Positions 51,501-61,907 of a stretch of DNA of 64,000 nucleotides are shown piece by piece. Origin of the DNA: Lingula anatina. Taxonomy: Eukaryota > Brachiopoda > Lingulata > Lingulida > Lingulidae. Location: NCBI RefSeq assembly GCF_001039355.2, contig NW_019774358.1:93293-157292 (forward strand). The letters run 5' to 3'. The number at the start of each line of letters is the position of its first letter. Position 1 is the stretch's first letter. The translations under genes were made by a program, and so were the position numbers. The notes beneath the pieces are model-generated. The model searched no databases, was not told the origin of the DNA, and worked only from the letters and a program-made list of their open reading frames with translations.

Positions 51501-52788
51501 TTTTGCAGTGCCAAATTTGAATGACAATAAAAAAGATAGAAAGCAGGCCCGTAGCGTTCGCGGGGTCGAAAGAACCGCCCCTTTTGCTGGGAAAAGGTCC
51601 ACTCTGGGTAAAATTTGATCTAGGTACATGAAGTTTTTATGGGAAAAGGTCCACTTTTTCTGAAAAAGAACCCCCCTTTTGAAATTGCTGGCTACGGGCC
51701 TGGAAAGCACCATTATATCACCTTTGTTTTAATCCGAAACATTTCTCTTCCTGTGACTTTTACTATAGGAACAAAAGATTATTGCCTTTTTTTTTTACCT
51801 CACGGCCGCATTCGTCAATATGCGTGCCAACAAGGGCAATCATTGCCTCTGGAACGCGCATGCAGAGCGTTTCGATCCACTGTCCAATAAGTGCGTGGAA
51901 ATTGCTCGTTTCGTACAGCGCGATGTTAAAAACTAATAACGTCAACCCATCTTTGGCAAGGAAGAAATTATGAACAACCCTGTAGATCTCGTGGCCACCG
52001 AAATCATTAATATTAAACGTCACATCTTCTTCTTCCCATAAAAGTTGGTCTAGGACGCAAGTTCGGTCCTCTTCTGCTGTGAGGTGGGGTTTCTCGGTTG
52101 TTAGTGATTTAACGAGACTGCTTTTTCCCGCGCAAACCTCTCCTAGGATGTTGAGCTGCAGACGACATGCTCTCACCGCCTTTTCACGTGCGTTGCGAAG
52201 ATAGCGCAGAATTGCGTCACTTCCGGAATCACAGACGGCGGTCGGTGGCTGTATAAGGGGGTTGTTTTTGGCATTAATAAAGCGTAGACTCGAAATTTCT
52301 TCCAGTTCAAATGGAAGATGTGTAAGACTGTTAGAATTGATGTAGAATGTTTTCAGTTTGACTAAACTGCTGATTTCACCCGGGATTTCTTTGATCTTGT
52401 TATGGCTCAGGTATAGCACTTCCATATTGACTAGCTCACGGATTGACACGGGAAACGCTGTTAGATAATTACTGGAGAGATTCAACTCTTTCAGACCGGT
52501 GAGCATGCTTAAAGAGCTGTGAACCTCGGTAATTTTATTGGCGCTCAGATCTAAATCTTCCAAAGTTTTCAACTTAAAGGCAACCGCGTGTAGGCTCTCC
52601 AGATTATTACCGCTTATGTCGAAGACCTTCAGCCTCGTGCACAAAGGCATCGTCATGGGAAGGATCTGCAAGTCTAAATAGGACCAGTCAAGTTCTGTCC
52701 ATTGCTCTGCTACCTCTAAGTCCGCCTTAGAAGGCTTATAAGGCTCCTGGAGGTTCCAAAGGAAAGACACTTGTTGCTTGGGATCCAT
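47700..52788 (-). CDS. LRR-Roc-COR protein with C-terminal CARD
   Basis: Five exons join in frame: 51799-52788, 50814-51399, 49542-50358, 48985-49157 and 47700-48001; 2868 nt, 955 aa. Start ATG 52788-52786 has a good context (AAAATGG); an in-frame GTG at 52839 is unlikely to be used. Leucine-rich repeats fill residues about 35-185 (LEDLDLSANKI, LKELNLSSNYL, MEVLYLSHNKI). A Roc GTPase follows: P-loop GEVCAGKS (216-223), switch II DFGGHE (262-267), base recognition THID (322-325). After a Lys/Ser-rich linker in exon 2, exon 3 carries the COR domain. Exon 4 has a VCPHC pair that may bind metal. Exon 5 is a CARD (about 862-948): VRLVEDISSPSALDILNRLY, LLDILPGKGDRAFGEFV. There is no kinase. The layout resembles MFHAS1 and DAPK-type Roco proteins but with a CARD; an innate immune or cell-death scaffold role is inferred. 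Intron 4 contains a contig join. Confidence 0.88.
48035..48652. repeat. Doubled intron segment around a contig join
   Basis: 48035-48230 and 48469-48652 share GTGAAGATC(A/T)CACTACTGG, a TG run, GAGTGAGTGAGAGAGAG, AGTAGTGAAGACTTTCTTGG and GTGCAGTGGATGTT. A single N at 48458 separates them. This is in intron 4 of the LRR-Roc-COR-CARD gene. It looks like two alleles of one intron segment left unmerged. Confidence 0.75.
48489..48532. repeat. (TG)n microsatellite
   Basis: Long TG run; the allelic copy at 48053-48071 is much shorter. Confidence 0.9.
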
Positions 52789-54548
52789 TTTAGTCACAGT
52801 TTCTCTTTTTCTCTCTACTTGAAAGTCTGGGTCTTGCACAGTAGTTTGAAGGAGGCAGTTTTACACTAAAGTGTCATACATGTTATAGATTCGATCATTT
52901 TTCAAATCATTCATGTAAGGATCTGCATCAATTCTGGAAGAAAGAAATTGACAATTAATTAGTGGTAGTAGTAGGGCCTACATGTAGCACACACGTAGTG
53001 GCAGTAGTAGAAGTGGTACAGTGTTTGAAGTAATGTAAGGGGTAAAATGGCTTTCGGCATTGAGCAAAAAGGATATAATATTAAAAAATGAACGAGTAAA
53101 TAAACATATTTCAAACGTAATCAATTATCTACTGAATCAATTAAGTGATCAATTTACTTCATAATTCATTAAGAAGATAACCCCAGATTTCTCTAGCCGA
53201 GCCGAGAAAAGCGAGGAGTTCGTTTCTAAAATGTTTAGGCCTACCGGAAAGACGCCCTAATTCTTCGGGAATTTCCCATTATTTTCCAGTCTTTATATGT
53301 AATGTATAAAGCAGCTGCACAAAAGAACTGCGTGCTGGCATCCTGGCGCAGCCAGTGTAACCTTTACTACGTCGCGGAGATTATGGGTTACTTTACAATG
53401 ACAATAATCACTGGCTGCCTCCATTATTCACCCTTCGTTTCAAAACCTACCAGTACATGTATCATACACTTACCCTATAAAATATAACTTTATAAGGCAA
53501 TGACTGATATCCTATTCTTGGCTTAGGGTAGGCAATATCAGCACTTACAACTTTAAGATGCAACCACTGGAATGTTGATGGGAGATGAATAAAATTGATA
53601 CTCTGTCCAACGTGCTTGACTGTCTTTTTCTCAAATATACCTAGCTGTTTTAACAGTTAAAACTCTACACGGCCATTTTCGTCGTCTGTCACTGGTTGAA
53701 GTTTCACTTTGGCATGGGAGATTCGAACTGTTGTCCTCGTTAAACACTTCAACTTTCACTGTGCCACAAACTCTGTTGCCTAGATCCCGGCAATCCCTTG
53801 CTGTCATAAATCCAAGTCATTTAGACTTATATACGATTCAAGATATATAAGAGGGGTCATATAACGGTTAAGGTGAGGAGAATTTAAATGGGCGTCCGCC
53901 TTACGTATCATACTTGTTTACCGTCTCAAGATGCAATCCAGTAGACATCCTCTGTATGATTTTTTATCTTTGTCTCAGTAAATAAAACGTCTCCAAGTTC
54001 CGCTTTGGAAACGGTGCCAGTAGATGTAGGAGGAAAAAATGTCTACCATTGGCTATTACATTCATATACACTAAAATAGGGTGCGGATGCTAAAAGTAGG
54101 CCACGCAAATGCTTAACTACAGGACAGGTACGTGGCCCTGTCGTTTACTTTCGACTGTTTCCGTAAATTGCGTGAGAACGTACGGAATCATCCGAATTTG
54201 TTCAACATTGAGATATTTAGGTTGGAGATTTATCTAACACATGCACATGTAACAAGCACATGTAAACATTCAGTGTACGTTTACATTTTGTCGGTAAAAA
54301 GCCAAGATTACATGTACTTATCTACTATGGCCTTTATGAGCCTGCCTTTTTTTAATTGGAAATTGTCAATTTATTAATTAAAGTAATTTTAATTAAAATT
54401 AGTTAAAACTTATCAAAATCATTATACCCTACAATTATTGTGCCCTGTCTTTTTTTTCCTTCTGATTTAAAATAAAAAACGACCGTGCAGGCTGTTACGG
54501 GCAATAACAGTAATCAAGAACCATATTTAATCCAAAGCCTGGAAAACT
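52789..54548. other. 5' flank of the LRR-Roc-COR-CARD gene
   Basis: No coding exon recognised. It should contain the gene's 5' UTR, promoter and perhaps a non-coding exon on the minus strand. Nothing definite can be marked. Confidence 0.4.
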
Positions 54549-54888
54549 TTAAGGGATAATAACTCTTCGTATGAGATCTATATTTCACAATAAAAACATA
54601 GTGAATAACTCATAGAAATATAATATATTCTGTTTTACCACAAAAACGGCAGTTATAGCTATTATTCTGATATCTGAGCTTGTCTTTAGACCACGTGACC
54701 TCCATTGATAGCTGTACTCTGTTTAAATCTCTTAAGTTAAAACAAAAAACCAAACTTTTTAGAAAAAAAAACAGGGACTAACTCTGATTGTAAAAATGTA
54801 TTCAATAACCATGTAAGTATGGGATAATTGTGGTTTACTCCAGGAAAATTCATTTTTTGGCCGAAACGAAGAGTTATTATCTCTTTAA
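54549..54888. mobile_element. MITE family 1, full copy
   Basis: About 340 bp. Left end TTAAGGGATAATAACTCTTC, right end ACGAAGAGTTATTATCTCTT: near-perfect inverted repeats of about 22 bp. Highly similar along its length to 62062-62406 (shared: CATAGAAATATAATATATTC, TAGACCACGTGACCTCCATT). The TTAA at the ends suggests insertion at TA or TTAA. No coding capacity. Confidence 0.85.
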
Positions 54889-54906
54889 TGGCTTTTAAAT
54901 AATAAG

Positions 54907-55006
54907 TTAAAGCAATAATAACTCTTCCTTTGAGATTCAAAAATCCGCATGAAATACATTGTAAACAACGCATGGAAATATGTTCTATTGTATTTTACCA
55001 CTAAAA
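54907..55006. mobile_element. MITE family 1, fragment cut by contig join
   Basis: Starts TTAAAGCAATAATAACTCTT and runs to the N at 55007. It matches the diverged copy at 13388 better than the adjacent full copy (TTGAGATTCAAAAATCC, AAATACATTGTAAACAACGC). Confidence 0.65.
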
Positions 55007-56019
55007 NTTCGACCCAGGTAGATACTCCTGGCCTTGTGAAACCAAATCAAAACGAGAGCAACAAACTCGGTTCTAGAACGAGCGACAAAGATTTATCTAC
55101 ACAGTGCATATTTAGCGTCATTGCTTTGAAAATGTAATGCCACATCACTCATAATTTGACCAAAAAAATAAAATAAAATAAAATAAAATAAAATAAAATA
55201 AAATAAAATAAAAACGCTGTCAGGTTGGCCATTTTGCCCTATGCCGGATTACGTTGATAATGTGGCAATCCATGTAAACGCCATGAATGTATTTCAAATG
55301 CAATTGATTGTGAGTCTTTGCTGAATTTGTAGTCCACATGACGCAGATACTGGGGGGGGGGGGGGGGGGTTATATATACTGTTTTGATCCGTTTCCTTTA
55401 TATTTTGAATTTGTGTCGAAAGATCATTACAAAATACAGGGTCTAAAAGCCCAAGTGCCCCTTGTTGCAGATGTTCAGATGCAGAGCTCTTTAATTTGGG
55501 CTGACCGTTCAAGTAAAACCATTTTTGCGATCGATGCTTTCTTGGTTCTGAGGGATATGGTCACTTTACATAATTACAGTATGTGATCAGTTTTTTATAT
55601 CTCTTAGGTACTTCTCCAAAAATTAACAAAGGGCCAACTTACCCCTTTGTCCAACTAGCCCCGGTCTCCCCTAATAGATAAATCCAAAGTGTATTTAATG
55701 ATTCCCCCCCCTCCCCACTTTATCTGCATTTACAATACCGTTTATGATTTTAATTCCTGTGGTAATTTAAGAAGCACAAGCAACATTCATTGGACCCTTG
55801 GGTAAATTCTCATTAAAACGAAGATACAGGTGGTGTGATGTGGACAAACAAAAGGCGCTTGGACCTGATTATCCATTCTATATAATTTGTCACTCTCTCA
55901 ATGTCTACCTGTATTCTGTAGATAATGATCTCACTGCATTATGATGGATGTGCAGTTTCATCACACGTTACGGAAATACACAGCAGTGTCAGCGGTCCCC
56001 TGTGTGCGTCATGCACGTG

Positions 56020-56091
56020 GACTCCGTGGCGCAACGGTAGCGCGTCTGACTCCAGATCAGAAGGTTGCGTGTTCAAATCACGTCGGGGTCA
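56020..56091 (+). tRNA. tRNA-Trp: tRNA-Trp (anticodon CCA), copy E
   Basis: Identical in all 72 bases to the gene at 13913-13984, with the same cloverleaf and CCA anticodon. A TTTTT run follows within ten bases as terminator. Very probably the allele of the gene at 59349-59420. Confidence 0.96.
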
Positions 56092-56955
56092 TTTCCTTTT
56101 TCTTCACAATTGTAATAATTGTCTTTATTTTAGTTTATGAATGAATTCATTATCCAGGGTAAAATGTGAATTAATTAAATTAATGATTATATCATGCCTC
56201 AAGTTTTTTTTTTTTTAATGAAACCTCACAGATGAGATACAGGCAACTCAAGACAACCCTCTTGACCCCCCTTCGATTTCTGAAAAAGAAAAGACACAAA
56301 TGGTCCCCTCTTGAAATTAAAATTTTGATTAGCTGAATCATACTCTAAACAGTATCAAATGGCACAGTTCGTCCTCTAAAATAAAAAAATATTGGGTCCC
56401 TTCAGCTTTGCGTCTCCCCCCCCCCCTTTCAAATAATCCTGGATCCGCCCTAGATAGTTTCGTTGGGATCCCAAAGACAGGTACGCAGTGCGTGTAGCCA
56501 CAGGGTACAGCTGTTATAACGGGATGGTATTTTATACTGTAAAATTAGCATAGCATTTCCTTTGTGACTTCTAATAATGTGTACATAAACAAGCCACTTC
56601 TTCCTCAATTGAGCCTGCAATTCCATTAAACTTGCATATTTTCAACTTAAACGTCTTGAAATTCAGTCAAAATAGGGCTCGGTTGCATCGCGCGATGTCT
56701 CTGTCTCTCTAGTCCCTCGTCCGAGCGATGTTTATTCAACGTTTTTTCCTTCCTCCTTTTCTTTTGCACAGCTTACAAACGTGTTACCGCAGTGATCAAC
56801 GCAGTCTGAAACTTAAAGGAAAAGAATATGTTTTAATGAAAATAAGACGATAATAATATTTTTTTAACTATACCTCAAATATGCATGATAAAAAAAAACC
56901 CGCAAAAACAAGCAAAATTCGTTTAAATAGAGTGAAAAAGGCCAAGAAGTTGTCG

Positions 56956-56992
<37 letters not shown>

Positions 56993-57375
56993 NNNNNNNN
57001 NNNNNNNNNNNNNNNNNNNNNNNNNNNNNNNNNNNNNNNNNNNNNNNNNNNNNNNNNNNNNNNNNNNNNNNNNNNNNNNNNNNNNNNNNNNNNNNNNNNN
57101 NNNNNNNNNNNNNNNNNNNNNNNNNNNNNNNNNNNNNNNNNNNNNNNNNNNNNNNNNNNNNNNNNNNNNNNNNNNNNNNNNNNNNNNNNNNNNNNNNNNN
57201 NNNNNNNNNNNNNNNNNNNNNNNNNNNNNNNNNNNNNNNNNNNNNNNNNNNNNNNNNNNNNNNNNNNNNNNNNNNNNNNNNNNNNNNNNNNNNNNNNNNN
57301 NNNNNNNNNNNNNNNNNNNNNNNNNNNNNNNNNNNNNNNNNNNNNNNNNNNNNNNNNNNNNNNNNNNNNNNNNNN
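56993..57375. other. Assembly gap (383 N)
   Basis: Begins in a poly-A run. The homologous site in copy F (60281-60301) has only the A run between the same flanks, so the true missing sequence is probably a few bases. Confidence 0.95.
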
Positions 57376-57716
57376 CGAATTTCAGCAACAGCAAAAATAA
57401 ATATATAAACACAATCTGTTTGCGGTCTGTTAGCGGAAAGTCTATCTTGAAAAAACAGAGACCACGAGATTTTAGATCGGTTCTTCGAATTTACAGTAGA
57501 TGACTACAATTAGGCGGAATGATGTCAAAATTGGAGAGAAAACAGACTGGAATAAGTCACGGTTGAATAATTTTCAGATTCTCAAAATTCTTGACTAGAA
57601 TTTTATTATTATTTTATGTTAACGAAGCAGTTCTCTTCCTTCTCGTTGTTTACAATAAAGATGTCTCATTTCCTCCTCTTGAACATAATTTACATTAAAA
57701 TTATACACAGGTCAGT

Positions 57717-57784
<68 letters not shown>
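57717..57784. repeat. (CT)n microsatellite, copy E
   Basis: About 34 CT units; the allele in copy F (60637-60685) has about 24. Confidence 0.95.
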
Positions 57785-57786
<2 letters not shown>

Positions 57787-57884
57787 CCAGCCAGCTTATC
57801 AACCAAAATTGTCCCAGTGTTCTTGCTACTGTTTTGTACTCCAGTTTGTACCTTGGTTCACCCCCATGTACGGCTTTCTGTGGA

Positions 57885-57886
57885 AA

Positions 57887-57917
<31 letters not shown>

Positions 57918-57919
57918 AA
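57885..57919. repeat. (AAAT)n microsatellite, copy E
   Basis: Tetranucleotide run; longer in copy F (60785-60835). Confidence 0.9.
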
Positions 57920-58281
57920 AAACCCGCACCATTCATTAAAATGAAATTCCTCTCATCATTTTCCTATCTCCTCCGTGTCTATGAACTGGTTTTCACATCT
58001 AACGAGTTAGATTGTTTACAATACGCTTAACAAATAAATAGCAATATATTTCCTTTTTCTGTTCCCAGAAATCTGATAGCGACAAACGCCAGCTGATACG
58101 CGACGGACAGCGTATCTAAAGTGACATTGTCAGCTAATTCGCCGCGTTCACACTCAGCAAAGATAACTCCAGTAACTCCACTGGACATCCTGACAAATAA
58201 CACAAGTCTGAATTACAATGGGTTTGGATGCACACCCCTCTAACCCAAAGCATTAAGGCGCATGCCATATGATTCTTAGAC

Positions 58282-58368
58282 CCCATTTCCAGAGATTAGA
58301 TCGATCTACTTTAGATCGACCTAACTCCCTAGGGGTTCACGCTAAATAGCTGTCAGCCGGGCGGACAC
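58282..58368. mobile_element. Foldback MITE, family 2, cut by contig join
   Basis: Left part of the element at 61199-61391 (CCAGAGATTAGATCGATCTA onward), ending at the N at 58369. Confidence 0.7.
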
Positions 58369-59348
58369 NTTTGACCCAGGTAGATACTCCTGGCCTTGTG
58401 AAACCAAATCAAAACGAGAGCAACAAACTCGGTTCTAGAACGAGCGACAAAGATTTATCTACACAGTGCATATTTAGCGTCATTGCTTTGAAAATGTAAT
58501 GCCACATCACTCATAAGTTGACCAAAAAAATAAAATAAAATAAAATAAAAACGCTGTCAGGTTGGCCATTTTGCCCTATGCCGGATTACGTTGATAATGT
58601 GGCAATCCATGTAAACGCCATGAATGTATTTCAATTGCAATTGATTGTGAGTCTTTGCTGAATTTGTAGTCCACATGACGCAGATACTGGGTGGGGGGGT
58701 ATATATACTGTTTTGATCCGTTTCCTTTATATTTTGAATTTGTGTCGAAAGATCATTACAAAATACAGGGTCTAAAAGCCCAAGTGCCCCTTGTTGCAGA
58801 TGTTCAGATGCAGAGCTCTTTAATTTGGGCTGACCGTTCAAGTAAAACCATTTTAGCGATCGATGCTTTCTTGGTTCTGAGGGATATGGTCACTGTACAT
58901 AATTACAGTATGTGATCAGTTTTTTATATCTCTTAGGTACTTCTCCAAAAATTAACAAAGGGCCAACTTACCCCTTTGTCCAACTAGCCCCGGTCTCCCC
59001 TAATAGATAAATCCAAATTGTATTTAATGATCCCCCCCCCCTTCCCCACTTGATCTGCATTTACAATACCGTTTATGATTTTAATTCCTGTGGTAATTTA
59101 AGAAGCACAAGCAACATTCATTGGACCCTTGGGTATCTTCATTAAAACGAAGATACAGGTGGTGTGATGTGGACAAACAAAAGGCGCTTGGACCTGATTA
59201 TCCATTCTATATAATTTGTCACTCTCTCAATGTCTACCTGTATTCTGTAGATAATGATCTCACTGCATTATGATGGATGTGCAGTTTCATCACACGTTAC
59301 GGAAATACACAGCAATTTCAGCGGTCACCTGTCTGCATAGGGTACGTG

Positions 59349-59420
59349 GACTCCGTGGCGCAACGGTAGCGCGTCTGACTCCAGATCAGAAGGTTGCGTG
59401 TTCAAATCACGTCGGGGTCA
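59349..59420 (+). tRNA. tRNA-Trp: tRNA-Trp (anticodon CCA), copy F
   Basis: Identical 72-base tRNA-Trp in the second haplotig. The upstream 20 or so bases differ more between E and F than the rest of the flank. TTTTT follows as terminator. Confidence 0.96.
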
Positions 59421-60628
59421 AGTCCTTTTTCTTCACAATTGTTATAATTGTCTTTATTTTAGTTTATGAATGAATTCATTATCCAGGGTAAAATGTGAAT
59501 TAATTAAATTAATGATTATATAATGCCTCACGTTTTTTTTTTAATGAAACCTCACAGATGCCTCACAGGCAAATCAAGACAACCCTCTTGACCCCCCTTC
59601 GATTTCTGAAAAAGAAAAGACACTAATGGTCCCCTCTTGAAATTGAAATTTTGATTAGCTGAATCATACTCTAAACAGTATCAAATGGCACCTTTCGTCC
59701 TCTAAAATACAAAAAATATTGGGTCCCTTCAGCTTTGCGTCTCCCCCTTCAAATAATCCTGGATCCGCCCTAGATAGTTTCGTTGGGATCCCAAAGACAG
59801 GTACGCAGTGCGTGTAGCCACAGGGTACAGCTGGTATAACGGGATGGTATTTTATACTGTAAAATTAGCATAGCATTTCCTTTGTGACTTCAAATAGTGT
59901 GTACATAAACAAACCACTTCTTCCTCAATTGAGCCTGCAATTCCATTAAACTTGCATATTTTCAACTTAAACGTCTTGAAATTCAGTCAAAATAGGGCTC
60001 GGTTGCATCGCGCGATGTCTCTGTCTCTCTTGTCCCTCGTCCGAGCGATGTTTATTCAACGCTTTTTCCTTCCTCCTTTTCTTTTGCACAGCTTACAAAC
60101 GTGTTACCGCAGTGATCAACGCAGTCTGATACTTAAAGGAAAAGAATATGTTTTAATGAAAATAAGGCGATAATAAGATTTTTTTAACTATACCTCAAAT
60201 ATGCATGATAAAAAAACCCGCAAAAACAAGCAAAATTCGTTTAAATAGAGTGAAAAAGGCCAAGAAGTTGTCGCTTTAACAAAAAAAAAAAAAAAAAAAA
60301 ATGAATTTCAGCAACAGCAAGAATAAATATATAAACACAATCTGTTTGCGGTCTGTTAGCGGAAAGTCCATCTTGAAAAAACAGAGACCACGAGATTTTA
60401 GATCGGTTCTTCGAATTTACAGTAGATGACTATGGAATGATGTCAAAATTGGAGAGAAAACAGACTGGAATAAGTCACGGTTGAATAATTTTCAGATTCT
60501 CAAAAAATCTTGACTAGAATTTTATTATTATTTTATGTTAACGAAGCAGTTCTCTTCCTTCTCGTTGTTTACAATAAAGATGTCACATTTCCTCCTCTTG
60601 AACATAATTTACATTAAAATTATACACA

Positions 60629-60636
<8 letters not shown>

Positions 60637-60685
<49 letters not shown>
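60637..60685. repeat. (CT)n microsatellite, copy F
   Basis: Allelic to the run at 57717-57784 but shorter. Confidence 0.95.
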
Positions 60686-60687
<2 letters not shown>

Positions 60688-60787
60688 CCAGTCGGCTTAT
60701 CAACCAAAATTGTCCCAGTGTTCTTGCTCCTGTTTTGTACTCCAGTTTGTACCTTGGTTCACCCCCATGTTCTGCTTTCTGTGGAAA

Positions 60788-60834
<47 letters not shown>

Positions 60835-61198
60835 AACCCGCACCATTCATTAAAATGAAATTCCTCTCATCATTTTCCTATCTCCTCCGTGTCTATGAAC
60901 TGGTTTTCACACCTAACGAATTTGATTGTTTACAATAGGCTAAATAAATAAATAGCAATATATTTCCTTTTTCTGTTCCCAGAAATCTGATAGCGGCAAA
61001 CGCCAGCTGATGCGCGACGGACAGCGTATCTAAAGTGACATTGTCAGCTAATTCGCCGCGTTCACACTCAACAAAGATAACTCCAGTAACTCCACTGGAC
61101 ATCCTGACAAATAACACAAGTCTGAATTACAATGGGTTTGGATGCACACCCCTCTAACCCAAAGCATTAAGGCGCATGCCATATGATTCTTAGACCCC

Positions 61199-61391
61199 AT
61201 TTCCAGAGATTAGATCGATCTACTTTAGATCGACCTAACTCCCTAGGGGTTCACGCTAAATAGCTGTCACGAAAGTTAATTACCCCCTTACAGCTTGTAT
61301 TAGGCGGGACGGACATTTAAGCCGGATTATCTGACAGTAATCTAGTGAGACTCCCCGCGGGGATAGATCGATCTAAAAGCTCTGGGAATAC
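61199..61391. mobile_element. Foldback MITE, family 2 (complete copy)
   Basis: Ends ATTTCCAGAGATTAGATCGA and TCGATCTAAAAGCTCTGGGA are imperfect inverted repeats. A second inverted pair, AGCTGTCA and TGACAGTAAT, lies inside. Compared with 62-275 it is in reverse orientation (GATTACTGTCA and GGGGAGTCTCAC match after reverse complement). Confidence 0.75.
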
Positions 61392-61414
61392 AGCCTTATT
61401 CTCTCTCTCTCTCT

Positions 61415-61572
61415 CTCTCTTCAAAACATGGTAGCATGCAGACAACAAGGCCCATCTATGGCATTTGAATCGATATAGATGCCAACTCAAGANTCTCTCT
61501 TCAAGACATGGTAGCATGCAGACAACAAGGCCCATCTATGGCATTTGAATCGATATAGATGCCAACTCAAGA
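61415..61572. repeat. 78-bp direct repeat around a contig join
   Basis: 61415-61492 and 61494-61572 are nearly identical (GACATGGTAGCATGCAGACA, GGCCCATCTATGGCATTTGA) and are separated only by an N at 61493. It is an unmerged contig overlap. Confidence 0.9.
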
Positions 61573-61815
61573 TGTCTAATGTGAACTCTGCCACGGCCAC
61601 CCTCTCCCTTCTCGCAATGATCAGATTGTGGTACGTGCATGAAATATCTCCACTCAACTTGTTTTCGTCTGTGAAGTTAAATTAAGCCACAAATGTCCGA
61701 AGTTACTAAGTTCACAGCTTCATAAGTCATTGATAATTGAAACAGACAGGTCGGTCAACCGTCACGCAATGCAAATCGGTCTGTTGCGTCCTTGGATTAG
61801 GTTCCCCGGCGTTGC

Positions 61816-61823
61816 TATATAAA
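61816..61823 (+). promoter_or_regulatory. TATA box
   Basis: TATATAAA, 84 bases before the end of a short leader that carries ATG at 61908. Transcription would start near 61846-61853, giving a 5' UTR of about 55-60 bases. Confidence 0.6.
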
Positions 61824-61907
61824 CGCCGTGATCAGAACACCGCTCATAATATAACCGCTGCGACAGACGCAATATCTTCTCCACTCAAGAAGCAAGCGAT
61901 ATTGACG

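Larger units (their letters stand above)
55008..58368. repeat. Haplotig copy E (with tRNA-Trp)
   Basis: Lies between the Ns at 55007 and 58369 and is repeated as copy F (58370 on). The two align from GACCCAGGTAGATACTCCTG to a foldback MITE at the right end. They differ in simple repeats: TAAAA units (55166-55213 against 58528-58551), a G-run (55351-55369 against 58691-58697), a CT run and an AAAT run. Contains a 383-N gap. Confidence 0.9.
58370..61260. repeat. Haplotig copy F (with tRNA-Trp)
   Basis: Second copy of E, complete across the place where E has its gap: here the two sides are joined by only about 21 A (60281-60301). No protein gene is recognised in either copy; shared open frames such as the one around 58691-58915 have no domain and end in microsatellite or differ between copies. 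Confidence 0.9.

Noticed and set aside
55925-56144. Short frames containing RGATVARLTPDQKVACSNHV
   Set aside because: This is the translation of the tRNA-Trp gene; the same string appears at all three tRNA loci.
57616-57897. Leu/Ser repeat protein encoded by the CT microsatellite
   Set aside because: The frame is the translated CT run, and its length differs between the haplotigs.
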